Assembly: GCF_030563405.1 (NCBI RefSeq)
Contig: NZ_CP130748.1
Span: 930,001 to 994,000, forward strand
Length of the DNA stretch: 64,000 nt
Reading direction: 5' to 3'
DNA from: Vibrio sp. SNU_ST1
GTDB taxonomy: Bacteria; Pseudomonadota; Gammaproteobacteria; Enterobacterales; Vibrionaceae
Of the stretch, positions 10,440 to 18,909 are shown in pieces (position 1 is the first letter of the stretch; every line of letters begins with the position of its first letter). The notes under the pieces were generated by a model. It did no database searches. It saw only the letters and a list, made by a program, of their open reading frames with translations, and was not told where the DNA came from. Both the position numbers and the translations under genes were made by a program.

Positions 10440-10577
10440 ATGGCAGATAACAAAGACTTTCAAGACCCGTTTAATGTATTCTATTTTTTAGGATTTTTAG
10501 CCGCATTTTTAGCGATTCCATTACTACCAGCAACCCTTACGTTGATCCGAGTATTCAATGGTTACGCAACATTCTAG
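10440..10577 (+). CDS. Small single-pass membrane protein (45 aa), function unknown
   Basis: This short frame begins MADNKDFQDPF and runs into one long hydrophobic helix (residues 13-38) ending VFNGYATF. It is preceded by an AAGAAGC leader (weak ribosome site) and sits 148 bases after the rssB-like gene and 47 bases before ybaN. The polar start, single helix and short aromatic tail look like a real small membrane protein. I do not recognise a family. It may be co-transcribed with ybaN. Confidence 0.6.
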   Translation: MADNKDFQDPFNVFYFLGFLAAFLAIPLLPATLTLIRVFNGYATF

Positions 10578-10612
10578 TTAAGCTACCATCGCCGATTGGT
10601 GATAGCTAACTC

Positions 10613-10619
10613 AAGGAGG
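10613..10619 (+). promoter_or_regulatory. Strong Shine-Dalgarno that places the ybaN start at an AUU codon
   Basis: AAGGAGG ends 5 bases before ATT at 10625. No ATG, GTG or TTG exists in this frame between the upstream stop (TAA, just before CTC AAG GAG) and the Met at 10748, which lies inside a conserved transmembrane region. Confidence 0.8.
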
Positions 10620-10624
10620 CCACA

Positions 10625-11023
10625 ATTAGCGTTCGAGTTTTAAGCCTCAATATTGCTGGTGGCCTTTGTATAATTCTTGCAGTTCTAGGGATTGTTTTAC
10701 CCGTTCTGCCAACAACTCCTTTTCTCCTTCTTGCCAGTGCATGTTTCATGCGAAGCAACCCCAAGGTACATAAATGGATGCATGAGCATAAAAAGCTCGG
10801 TCCCTTATTGAACAATTGGTATCAACACGGTGCCGTTACCAAGCAAGTTAAAACGCGTGGCGTGTTCTTTATCTTGCTGAGTTTTGCGTTATCGATCTAC
10901 TTTGCCCCGATCATTTGGGTCAAGGTTTTCCTAATTTGTGTACTTGTTATTCTTCTCACATGGTTTATGCGACTTCCAACCCATGAGTTAGTTGCTGACA
11001 GCAAAGAAAATCACTACCATTAA
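10625..11023 (+). CDS. ybaN: YbaN family (DUF454) inner-membrane protein with apparent AUU start
   Basis: Read from ATT at 10625, the frame gives a 132-aa protein with helices at about residues 5-40 and 83-110. It shows the family block LGIVLPVLPTTPFLLLASACF, close to E. coli YbaN (125 aa), which also lies just upstream of apt. An ordinary ATG exists only at 10748, which would remove the conserved first 41 residues. The perfect ribosome site 5 bases before ATT supports the longer form. The biochemical function of DUF454 is unknown. Confidence 0.82.
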   Translation: MSVRVLSLNIAGGLCIILAVLGIVLPVLPTTPFLLLASACFMRSNPKVHKWMHEHKKLGPLLNNWYQHGAVTKQVKTRGVFFILLSFALSIYFAPIIWVKVFLICVLVILLTWFMRLPTHELVADSKENHYH

Positions 11024-11184
11024 GCCAGTGTGCCTGCTTGTGTAGCGGGCGTTTATTATTTCAGCAATTCGAGTTATGACTCTCGTTGCAAAGAATACCA
11101 ATCGTACCTTTCCTTAATTCCGAGCGTTGATGTTTGATTCGTTAACGAGAGTTTGGAAAGCGGCCTAATGAAGTGCATAAGATT

Positions 11185-11730
11185 ATGAACACAGAAAAAA
11201 TCTCTCTGATCAAAGCAAGCATCAAAAGCATTCCTGATTACCCTAAAGCGGGTATTTTGTTCCGTGACGTAACAAGCTTGATGGAAGATCCTGCCGCTTA
11301 CAAAGCGACAATCGATCTGTTGGTAGACACATACAAGGGCATGGGCTTTACTAAGATCGTTGGTACTGAAGCTCGTGGTTTCCTATTTGGTGCGCCTCTT
11401 GCTCTTGAGTTAGGTGTCGGCTTTATCCCTGTTCGTAAGCCGGGCAAGTTGCCTCGTCAAACTGTGGCACAATCTTATGAGCTTGAGTACGGCACTGATA
11501 CGCTAGAAATTCATACCGATGCTATCGTTGAAGGCGATAAAGTGCTGATGGTTGATGACTTGTTAGCAACAGGCGGTACGATTGAAGCGACAACGAAGCT
11601 GATTCGTCAGCTTGGTGGTGTGGTAGAACACGCTGCATTTGTTATTAACCTTCCAGAAATCGGTGGTGACAAGCGCTTACAAGGCTTAGGTCTAGAAGTG
11701 TTTAGCATCTGCGAATTCGACGGTCACTAA
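11185..11730 (+). CDS. apt: Adenine phosphoribosyltransferase
   Basis: The 181-aa enzyme salvages adenine with PRPP to AMP. The PRPP-binding motif [13 protein letters not shown] lies near residues 120-132, and the N-terminal [17 protein letters not shown] block is typical of Apt. I start at ATG 11185 (MNTEKISL); an upstream ATG at 11173 adds four residues. The order ybaN-apt-dnaX-ybaB-recR is the same as in E. coli. Confidence 0.97.
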   Translation: MNTEKISLIKASIKSIPDYPKAGILFRDVTSLMEDPAAYKATIDLLVDTYKGMGFTKIVGTEARGFLFGAPLALELGVGFIPVRKPGKLPRQTVAQSYELEYGTDTLEIHTDAIVEGDKVLMVDDLLATGGTIEATTKLIRQLGGVVEHAAFVINLPEIGGDKRLQGLGLEVFSICEFDGH

Positions 11731-11748
11731 TCCTTTTCGGAATTATTC

Positions 11749-14013
11749 ATGAGCTATCTTGCGTTAGCGCGAAAATGGCGACCAACCAAATTCAAAGAAG
11801 TGGTTGGTCAAGCCCATGTTTTAACAGCATTAGAGAATGCCCTTAGCCAAAATAGGTTGCATCACGCTTACCTATTCAGCGGTACACGAGGTGTCGGTAA
11901 AACGACCATCGGCCGTTTGTTTGCTAAGGGTCTCAACTGTGAAACAGGCATTACCTCAACCCCTTGTGGTGAATGTGCAACCTGTAAAGAGATCGATGAA
12001 GGTCGTTTTGTTGACCTACTTGAGATTGATGCGGCATCACGCACAAAAGTAGAGGATACCCGCGAGCTTCTGGACAATGTTCAGTACAAGCCTGCACGTG
12101 GTCGCTTCAAGGTTTACCTAATCGATGAAGTACACATGCTGTCTAGGCACAGTTTTAATGCGCTTCTAAAGACCTTAGAAGAGCCGCCTGAGTATGTGAA
12201 GTTCTTGCTTGCAACAACGGATCCACAGAAGCTTCCAGTGACTATCTTGTCGCGTTGTTTGCAGTTCCACCTTAAGCCGATCAGCGTCGATAATATCCAC
12301 GAGCAGCTCGATCATATTCTTGAACAAGAAAATGTGACGTCTGAATCTCGTGCGCTTGGGATGATTGCTCATGCTGCTGATGGCAGTATGCGTGATGCGC
12401 TAAGCCTGAGTGACCAAGCTATCGCATTAGGTAACGGTAATGTCTTAACAGACACTGTTGCTCATATGCTTGGAACGCTGGATACAGACCAAGCGATTCA
12501 TCTACTTGAAGCCATTAGCAGTAAACAGCCTCAGCAAGCGATGGCTTGTATTCAAGCTCTTGCTGAAAATGGCGTTGAGTGGGATGGATTGCTGAGTCAA
12601 CTTGCGACTCAATTACACCGTTTGGCGATGTATCAAGCTCTGCCGTCTACTTTAGACAAGGCCCAGCCTGATGCTGAAAGGCTGGAACTGCTGAGCAAAA
12701 CGTTAAGCCCTCAAGACATCCAACTCTACTACCAGATAGTGCTAAAAGGTCGTCAAGACTTGCCATTATCGCCAACCGCTCGTGTTGGTATTGAGATGGT
12801 GGTTCTGCGTATGTTGGCATTTAGGCCTGCTGAGCAAACTGTTGCTACGGCAATCTCGACTCAGTCGACAAGCCCCGCGCCTGCAGCTCAGAATCCGGTT
12901 CAGAACCAGGTTCAGAGTGTTGCTCAGCCAGTAAGTCAAGCTACGCCAGCTCCGAGACAGCCTGCTCAGGTGCAACAGCCAGTTCCGATGCAACAACAGG
13001 CGCCTCAGCAGCAAGCTATACCGCAACAGTCGGCACAACAACAACCGCCGCAGGATCAGAGCCAATATTCAGATTCTCAAGGTTACGTTGATCACACAGG
13101 CAACCAAGGTTATCCAGAACAGGATTACCCGCACAGCCAGTATGATGTACCACCTGCTTATGATGAGCGTCCAAGCTACGGTGCAGATCAGCCTCAGCAG
13201 CAACAAACGAATTATCAGAGCCAGAGTCCGGTTCAACAGCCAAGCGCTGCGCCTTCTGCTCCTCCTGTTTCGCAAGAGCAACCAGCGCGTGCAACTTCGC
13301 CGGTGAGTGGTTTACGCCACCAATTGCGCTCTCAACGCAGAGGCAGCGCGGCAACAGATAACAAAGGCTCAACGCCAAAAAAGGCTAAAGCGACACCAGC
13401 TAAAACTTCAGTTCTTGACCGAGTTGCTCAGCAACACGGTGGTTCTGAGCGGGTGTCGCCAGCTTCTTTATCAGCCTCTTCTACTGAAAAGGTAACCAAT
13501 GATAATGAACCTTATCGCTGGAAACCGTCTAAACCTGTAGTGAAAGAGGTGAGCAAAGAGCTTACACCTACTCAGATCAAGCGTGCGTTAGAGCATATTA
13601 AGACACCAGAAATGGTCGATAAATTGCTTCAAGAGTCGATTGCTCAAGATGAATGGTCCGCCACGATTCAAAAGCTAGAGACAGCCAAGCTTGTTGAACA
13701 GTTAGCATTGAACTCAGTGTTTGCTAAAAACGACACATCAATCACTTTAACGTTAAGAGCGAGCCAAGCTCACTTGAATACGGATCGCGCACAGAGCGAA
13801 CTATTACAGTCGCTCAATACCGTGTTAGGAGAAGAGTGTCATTTGAGTGTTGAAATCGGCGATGGTGGAGAAACGCCACTAGAACTGCGAGAAAGATTGT
13901 ATCAAGGTAAGTTGAAAGATGCGTTTACCGCTTTAGAAAACGATGCCAACGTACAGTTCATTGAAAGACGTTTTGCAGCTGAACTCGACAGAGACAGCGT
14001 TCGTCCTATCTAG
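11749..14013 (+). CDS. dnaX: DNA polymerase III subunit tau (and predicted frameshift product gamma)
   Basis: The 754-aa clamp-loader ATPase has Walker A GTRGVGKTT (residues 45-53), a zinc finger with Cys64, Cys73, Cys76 and Cys79, Walker B YLIDEVH, and the SRC motif. A long Gln/Pro/Ala-rich linker (about 370-520) precedes the C-terminal tau domain that binds the polymerase core and DnaB. The gene carries an E. coli-type slippery heptamer (13377-13383) that would give a 546-residue gamma form. It lies 18 bases after apt. Confidence 0.97.
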   Translation: MSYLALARKWRPTKFKEVVGQAHVLTALENALSQNRLHHAYLFSGTRGVGKTTIGRLFAKGLNCETGITSTPCGECATCKEIDEGRFVDLLEIDAASRTKVEDTRELLDNVQYKPARGRFKVYLIDEVHMLSRHSFNALLKTLEEPPEYVKFLLATTDPQKLPVTILSRCLQFHLKPISVDNIHEQLDHILEQENVTSESRALGMIAHAADGSMRDALSLSDQAIALGNGNVLTDTVAHMLGTLDTDQAIHLLEAISSKQPQQAMACIQALAENGVEWDGLLSQLATQLHRLAMYQALPSTLDKAQPDAERLELLSKTLSPQDIQLYYQIVLKGRQDLPLSPTARVGIEMVVLRMLAFRPAEQTVATAISTQSTSPAPAAQNPVQNQVQSVAQPVSQATPAPRQPAQVQQPVPMQQQAPQQQAIPQQSAQQQPPQDQSQYSDSQGYVDHTGNQGYPEQDYPHSQYDVPPAYDERPSYGADQPQQQQTNYQSQSPVQQPSAAPSAPPVSQEQPARATSPVSGLRHQLRSQRRGSAATDNKGSTPKKAKATPAKTSVLDRVAQQHGGSERVSPASLSASSTEKVTNDNEPYRWKPSKPVVKEVSKELTPTQIKRALEHIKTPEMVDKLLQESIAQDEWSATIQKLETAKLVEQLALNSVFAKNDTSITLTLRASQAHLNTDRAQSELLQSLNTVLGEECHLSVEIGDGGETPLELRERLYQGKLKDAFTALENDANVQFIERRFAAELDRDSVRPI
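13363..13388 (+). promoter_or_regulatory. Programmed -1 ribosomal frameshift signal in dnaX
   Basis: The heptamer A AAA AAG lies at 13377-13383 in the reading phase CCA AAA AAG, the same as E. coli dnaX. After a -1 slip the next codons are GGC TAA (stop 13386-13388), ending the product after Lys-Lys-Gly. An internal AAAGG (13363-13367) sits 9 bases before the heptamer, like the stimulatory Shine-Dalgarno of E. coli. I see no strong hairpin in the first 20 bases after it. Confidence 0.8.
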
Positions 14014-14165
14014 AACTTTTTCACGTTTAGTGACCGGCGTATCATCCCAGATAAGCAAATCTGAGAACTGAACACCGAGGGGTTGAATCACACTGTTTTA
14101 ACCCCCATTTAAGCACGTATAGCTTAATTAATTTTAATAAACCAATTAGACCAGAGAGTATTAAC

Positions 14166-14495
14166 ATGTTTGGTAAAGGCGGTATGGGCAACATGATGAA
14201 GCAAGCCCAGCAAATGCAAGAGCGCATGCAAAAGCTTCAAGAAGAAATCGCAAATATGGAAGTTACAGGTGAGTCAGGTGCTGGCCTTGTAAAAGTAACG
14301 ATCACTGGTAGCCACAGCGTTCGCCGTGTTGATATCGATGAAAGCCTAATGGAAGACGATAAAGAGATGCTTGAAGATCTTATCGCTGCTGCTTTCAACG
14401 ATGCGGCTCGTCGCGTTGAAGAAACTCAAAAAGAGAAAATGGCTGGCGTAACTGGCGGAATGCAACTTCCACCAGGTATGAAGATGCCTTTCTAA
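14166..14495 (+). CDS. ybaB: YbaB/EbfC nucleoid-associated protein
   Basis: The 109-aa protein matches the YbaB family: an N-terminal helix rich in Met and Gln ([19 protein letters not shown]), a central beta sheet, and the end PPGMKMPF. YbaB dimers bind DNA with little sequence preference and help compact the nucleoid. It sits between dnaX and recR as in most gammaproteobacteria, 152 bases after dnaX and 78 bases before recR. Confidence 0.95.
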   Translation: MFGKGGMGNMMKQAQQMQERMQKLQEEIANMEVTGESGAGLVKVTITGSHSVRRVDIDESLMEDDKEMLEDLIAAAFNDAARRVEETQKEKMAGVTGGMQLPPGMKMPF

Positions 14496-14573
14496 GTAAC
14501 TTATTCTTAAAGGTTAATTCTCGTAGTAGCTTGTGTTGAACTGGCCATTACTTGAAAATCAGAACGGTTATAT

Positions 14574-15173
14574 ATGCGTACCAGTCATATGCTGGAGCAT
14601 TTGATGGAGGCCTTACGTTGTCTACCTGGGGTTGGTCCCAAGTCGGCACAGCGTATGGCCTTTCATTTGTTACAGCGCGATAGAAAAGGCGGCCTGCAGT
14701 TGGCTGAAGCTCTTAGCCAAGCAATGACAGAAATAGGTCATTGTAATGAGTGCCGTACTTTTACCGAAGAAGAGACCTGCCACATTTGTACCAATCCTAA
14801 ACGTCAGGATAACGGTCAAATTTGTGTAGTAGAGAGCCCAGCAGACATCGCAGCCATTGAAGCAACGGGTCAATATTCCGGTCGTTACTTTGTGCTTATG
14901 GGGCATCTTTCACCACTTGATGGTATTGGTCCAAGTGACATCGGTCTCGATGTCTTGGATTACCGCTTACGTCGTGGTGATATCACTGAAGTTATTTTAG
15001 CGACTAACCCGACAGTAGAAGGGGAGGCGACAGCACATTACATTGCTGAGCTATGTAATGCCCATGAAGTGAACGCTAGCCGTATCGCTCATGGTGTTCC
15101 TGTTGGTGGTGAGCTCGAGCTGGTGGATGGCACCACGCTTTCACACTCGTTACTCGGTCGTCATAAAATCTAA
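14574..15173 (+). CDS. recR: Recombination mediator protein RecR
   Basis: The 199-aa protein has the helix-hairpin-helix ([14 protein letters not shown]), a four-cysteine zinc finger (Cys57, Cys60, Cys69, Cys72), a Toprim domain ([12 protein letters not shown]) and the C-terminal Walker-B-like block. RecR acts with RecO (and RecF) to load RecA on SSB-coated gaps. It ends the apt-recR cluster at a strong terminator. Confidence 0.97.
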
Positions 15174-15210
15174 AAAAGCCGCTTGGTGAACCATCACCAA
15201 GCGGCTTTTT
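15172..15210. terminator. Strong terminator after recR
   Basis: A stem of at least 13 bp (GCCGCTTGGTGA / TCACCAAGCGGC) with an ACCA loop is flanked by A6 and T5 and can work in both directions between recR and aqpZ. Confidence 0.93.
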
Positions 15211-15256
15211 CTTTTATGGTTCTCAAAGGTTTCTATTCCAAAACATTTCTCTGAGC

Positions 15257-15946
15257 TTAATCTGAACCTCTCACCGCTTTGTATATCATTGCGCCAATCA
15301 CGGCACCAATAATAGGTGCAACCCAGAATAGCCATAACTGAGAAACAGCCCAATCACCCACAAACACAGCTACGCCAGTACTTCGAGCAGGGTTCACTGA
15401 AGTGTTAGTCACAGGGATACTGATAAGGTGAATCAAGGTCAAACAGAGACCAATTGCGATAGGTGCAAATCCAGCAGGTGCTTTCGAATCAGTCGCGCCC
15501 ATGATCACGAATAGGAACACCATGGTCATGACCACTTCACAAACGAGAGCCGCAGTGAGCGAGTAACCGCCCGGTGAGTGTTCATCATAACCATTGGAAG
15601 CAAAGCCAGAGGCAGCTGCATCAAAGCCAGCTTGGCCTGAAGCAATCACAAATAACACGCCACCTGCGATAATACCGCCAATCACTTGGGCAATAATATA
15701 AGGTGCGACATCTTTGGCATCAAAGCGTCCGCCACTCCAAAGGCCGATAGTGACCGCTGGGTTGAGGTGGCAACCGGATATGTGACCAATAGCGAAAGCC
15801 ATGGTGAGCACGGTTAAACCAAAGGCAAGAGAGACTCCGAGCAATCCAATCCCCACATCAGGGAAAGCAGCGGCTAAGACGGCACTACCACACCCCCCCA
15901 ATACCAACCAAAACGTACCAAACATTTCTGCGATATACCTATTCAT
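15257..15946 (-). CDS. aqpZ: Aquaporin Z
   Basis: The 229-aa MIP-family channel has six membrane helices and both NPA half-helices (HLNPAVT and SVNPARS). The Arg after the second NPA is part of the selectivity filter. AqpZ carries water across the inner membrane. The GNYD-type N-terminus and length match E. coli AqpZ (231 aa). It is a single gene with a convergent recR; ATG at 15946 follows AAGGATCGTT. Confidence 0.95.
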   Translation of the reverse strand: MNRYIAEMFGTFWLVLGGCGSAVLAAAFPDVGIGLLGVSLAFGLTVLTMAFAIGHISGCHLNPAVTIGLWSGGRFDAKDVAPYIIAQVIGGIIAGGVLFVIASGQAGFDAAASGFASNGYDEHSPGGYSLTAALVCEVVMTMVFLFVIMGATDSKAPAGFAPIAIGLCLTLIHLISIPVTNTSVNPARSTGVAVFVGDWAVSQLWLFWVAPIIGAVIGAMIYKAVRGSD

Positions 15947-16205
15947 AACGATCCTTATTAATCTGTACCAATATCAACAAGATAGTTTAGATTTCGCAAT
16001 TTTGTGAAATCTTGGGCATATAAGCGACAGAAAGGGAGTGTTTGGGGTAGCAAATAGCCCGACAGAGATTGCTGTGATTTTTAAACGAAATGCCATAACT
16101 GTTTAACGACAAACCCCAGAAACTGACTAAAGTGCGATCTATTGTGTTGTTCAATAAATAAAACTGGTTGAAGATATTATTAATTCTTATTGGAGCCTGC
16201 GATTC

Positions 16206-16430
16206 ATGAAAAAGTTAGCGATTTTAGTAGTAACGACATTATTACTCACTGCATGCGGAGGTGGTGACGGCGGTGGCGGTAGCGCTGCTACTAGTGGTGG
16301 TTCTAGCGCTCAGAAACTGAATACGGACTTAGGCGTAAGTGATGCCGATATTCAAACATTGAAAGGCTACAAATTCCTATCCGTTGATGGTAAAGGATTT
16401 GAGTCTCCAAGCAATTTTAAAACGAAGTAG
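16206..16430 (+). CDS. Small Gly-rich lipoprotein (74 aa), function unknown
   Basis: A type II signal peptide with lipobox LLTAC (Cys17) is followed by a glycine/serine-rich stretch (GGGDGGGGSAATSGGSS) and a short C-terminal segment. The mature protein would be an anchored peptide of about 58 residues. GGAG at 16191 gives the ribosome site. The stop at 16428-16430 is 13 bases before the TTG start of the next exported protein, so the two are probably one operon. I do not recognise a family. Confidence 0.82.
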   Translation: MKKLAILVVTTLLLTACGGGDGGGGSAATSGGSSAQKLNTDLGVSDADIQTLKGYKFLSVDGKGFESPSNFKTK

Positions 16431-16443
16431 TAGGAGTCAAGTT

Positions 16444-17850
16444 TTGAAGAAATTATCTATAGGTATTATCCTTGCCACTCTTGGTACTTCTGTCTATGCG
16501 TCGCCAAATCTAGAAGGTTATTTTCAAGCTCGTGAATTGGTAAATTATGCGGCAGGAAGTTTACAAAAAGCAAAAGTAGACTTTATAGCCCTAGACTATG
16601 CTGTAGCTAAACTGCCTGCAGCTTCACAAGCTCAACTGGTTCCTTTTAATACTGTATTGGGTGAATTCTCGACAAACAGTTCCGTAAGCAGTAGTGACGC
16701 GACTGCTTTGCTCAGCCGAATTAACTCTAAAGCCTTATCTGGTCAATATGTTTGCCGCATCAATAGCAATGGTACTGTTCTGGCATATAGTGCGGAGAAC
16801 GGAGAACAGTGTGCAGCGGACAAGTATGAAAAGGCTTCATTAGCACTAGCGAAGAAAGGCGATGAACTGCGATTCTTCCGTTCATTCAGCCAAGGCTATT
16901 TTCAAACCCTAACTTATAAGGTTGATGCGACCTCAGGTAATGAAACGGTTCGTTTAGGCTACTTTAATAAACATGGTGGAAAATGGATTGGTGAAGCGGT
17001 TAAGGTTGTAAAAGGTAAGGCATCAATCAATAGTACGGATATTGATACTTACGATGTAATCGCTTACCGAGATTACAATATCTCATCATCGAAAGGTGTT
17101 TCTCCGAACACATCAATTAGCTTTACTGAACAGCCGTTTTTTATTACAGATGAAGTCACAGATCTCGACTCTACCGGTAAATCTGTCCATATAACGAAGA
17201 CTAAATTTTCAAGTCTTCACCAGTTTAATGGCCCTTACCGTGGAAGGCATATTGATTCGAAAGGTTGGTTTAACTGGTTTAACCAAGATTACGTGGGTCA
17301 ATACGAAATTGGAGGTAAAAAAGTTTACGCCGTTTCGGACACACAAAATTTAGTCGTCAAAAAAGACTTTAGTGGTGCGGTAGATAGTTGGACTCGCGTT
17401 GATGTCGACAAAGCTGATCAAGGAAGTGGTGCAGGTGACTGGACTATGTATATGTTCAATAATACAAACAACTTGATAGGTGAAAGCCCGACGTATTGCC
17501 AAATCAAAGCGATAGCAGAAGGAAAACCAGTCGTTAAAGTTGTGTCATCAACGGGGACAGTGACTCATCCACCAATCACAAACTGTGACCAAGTTGATCC
17601 TGGCTACACAAAGAAAGTGATTTCTTCGTTTAAAGATGGGAATAACAAAACAGTTTCTGTTACTTCTCCGCAGCTAAAGGCGAGCGCTCAACATATTATG
17701 GCGCTTGGGCCTATTGTTGATGAAGGGCAGAAAGCTAAATTTACAGTGAAAGATGCTAAAGACTTATTGTCATCGACTCGCTATAAAGCGGCCTTGGCGG
17801 AGATGACGCCCCAATTTTCATCTTCAAAGCCACATGATATTTTAAAGTAG
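16444..17850 (+). CDS. Exported protein of unknown function (468 aa, TTG start)
   Basis: I start at TTG 16444, seven bases after AGGAG, because this gives a clean signal peptide (KKLSIGIILATLGTSVYA, cut before Ser-Pro). A longer frame to 16384 would lack one and overlap the lipoprotein. The mature protein is about 450 residues with four cysteines that could form two disulfides, and is rich in Ser, Lys and Thr like an envelope or secreted protein. I recognise no domain. It follows the small lipoprotein as a likely operon and ends at a terminator. Confidence 0.85.
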   Translation: MKKLSIGIILATLGTSVYASPNLEGYFQARELVNYAAGSLQKAKVDFIALDYAVAKLPAASQAQLVPFNTVLGEFSTNSSVSSSDATALLSRINSKALSGQYVCRINSNGTVLAYSAENGEQCAADKYEKASLALAKKGDELRFFRSFSQGYFQTLTYKVDATSGNETVRLGYFNKHGGKWIGEAVKVVKGKASINSTDIDTYDVIAYRDYNISSSKGVSPNTSISFTEQPFFITDEVTDLDSTGKSVHITKTKFSSLHQFNGPYRGRHIDSKGWFNWFNQDYVGQYEIGGKKVYAVSDTQNLVVKKDFSGAVDSWTRVDVDKADQGSGAGDWTMYMFNNTNNLIGESPTYCQIKAIAEGKPVVKVVSSTGTVTHPPITNCDQVDPGYTKKVISSFKDGNNKTVSVTSPQLKASAQHIMALGPIVDEGQKAKFTVKDAKDLLSSTRYKAALAEMTPQFSSSKPHDILK

Positions 17851-17870
17851 ATTCTATCTATGATGAATTG

Positions 17871-17898
17871 AAAGCACCTTTTATAAGGTGCTTTTTTT
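17871..17898 (+). terminator. Terminator after the exported protein
   Basis: AAAGCACCTT / AAGGTGCTTT stem with a TTATA-like loop, followed by seven T. Confidence 0.9.
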
Positions 17899-17990
17899 GT
17901 ACATATTAAATAACTTCACTTAGGTAAATTTCATTTTTAGGATAGAATCGCTCCCTTTTCTTTCCCTTTGATTCTATTTAAGGTCCAATT

Positions 17991-18242
17991 ATGGAATGCC
18001 GTCTTCATTGTGGTGCTTGTTGTACCGCACCTAGTATTACATCTTCATTCCCTCTTCATCCTCACGGAAAGAAGTCTGGTGAGCGTTGCAAGCAGCTTAC
18101 GATTGATAACTTATGTAAATTATTTGGTAAAAAAGAGAGGCCTCAGGTCTGCTTCGACTTTAAAGCAGAAAGTTGGGTGTGTGGGACGACGACAAGTGAA
18201 GCAATCCAAATACTCACTGACTTAGAAAGTTCGACCGCATAG
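17991..18242 (+). CDS. YkgJ-family cysteine cluster protein
   Basis: The 83-aa protein has the N-terminal CRLHCGACC cluster and a second set of cysteines (RCKQL, LCKLF, VCFDF, WVCG), the pattern of the YkgJ/CxxCxxCC zinc- or iron-chelating family. The molecular role is unknown. ATG 17991 lies after TAAGGTCC. A second protein of the same type is encoded 90 bases downstream. Confidence 0.85.
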   Translation: MECRLHCGACCTAPSITSSFPLHPHGKKSGERCKQLTIDNLCKLFGKKERPQVCFDFKAESWVCGTTTSEAIQILTDLESSTA

Positions 18243-18331
18243 TGAAAGAGAGTCAGCTTGATTTTATCCTTGAACTTATATTCGGCTAGCGGTATAACAC
18301 GCACCCCAGTAAAAGAGTAAGAAGTAATCCT

Positions 18332-18769
18332 ATGACGATTCCATTTTGGCAAGAAAAGACACTAGAGCAAATGACCGAGAACGAGTGGGAATCACTGTGT
18401 GACGGTTGTGGTAAGTGTTGCCTACATAAACTAATGGATGAAGATAGCGATGAAGTTTACTACACCAATGTGGCGTGTAGCTGGTTAAACGACAAAACAT
18501 GTTCGTGTAAAGATTACCCGAACCGATTCACTTCAGGTGAAGAGTGTTTGAAGCTGACTCGTGACAAAATCGATGAGTTTCACTGGCTGCCAGACACTTG
18601 TGCTTACCGACTGTTATCAGAATCCAAGCCGATTCCTGAGTGGCACCCATTGATTACAGGTTCTAAATCAGAGATGCATGCGGCCGGTGAAAGCGTTCGT
18701 AATAAAGTGGTATACGAAATTGATGTTGTCGATTGGGAAGACCACATCCTGAATCACCCGAATCGCTAG
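18332..18769 (+). CDS. ycgN: YcgN-family cysteine cluster protein
   Basis: The 145-aa protein has the [11 protein letters not shown] cluster and later Cys residues ([33 protein letters not shown]), matching the YcgN/UPF0260 family. These are thought to bind a metal or Fe-S centre; no activity is established. It follows the shorter YkgJ-type protein and ends at a strong terminator. Confidence 0.92.
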   Translation: MTIPFWQEKTLEQMTENEWESLCDGCGKCCLHKLMDEDSDEVYYTNVACSWLNDKTCSCKDYPNRFTSGEECLKLTRDKIDEFHWLPDTCAYRLLSESKPIPEWHPLITGSKSEMHAAGESVRNKVVYEIDVVDWEDHILNHPNR

Positions 18770-18776
18770 TTATTCT

Positions 18777-18804
18777 AAAAACAGCCGCTCTGAGCGGCTG
18801 TTTT
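18777..18804. terminator. Terminator after ycgN
   Basis: ACAGCCGCT / AGCGGCTGT stem with A and T runs on both sides. Confidence 0.88.
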
Positions 18805-18860
18805 GCTATTTGGCGTCGCCTAAACTTACTTAGTTAGTTTAAAGGCTTAAAAATTAAAAC

Positions 18861-18884
18861 AAAAAACGCCCCTAAGGGCGCTAA
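18861..18884 (-). terminator. Terminator after phoA
   Basis: On the minus strand the stem GCGCCC / GGGCGT with a short loop is followed by six T, 26 bases beyond the phoA stop. Confidence 0.8.
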
Positions 18885-18909
18885 GTAAAACGAGTAAAAA
18901 AGATTCAGG

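Noticed and set aside
13423..13435. GTTGC-TCA-GCAAC hairpin as the dnaX frameshift stimulator
   Set aside because: It begins about 40 bases after the slippery heptamer, too far for the usual stimulatory hairpin.
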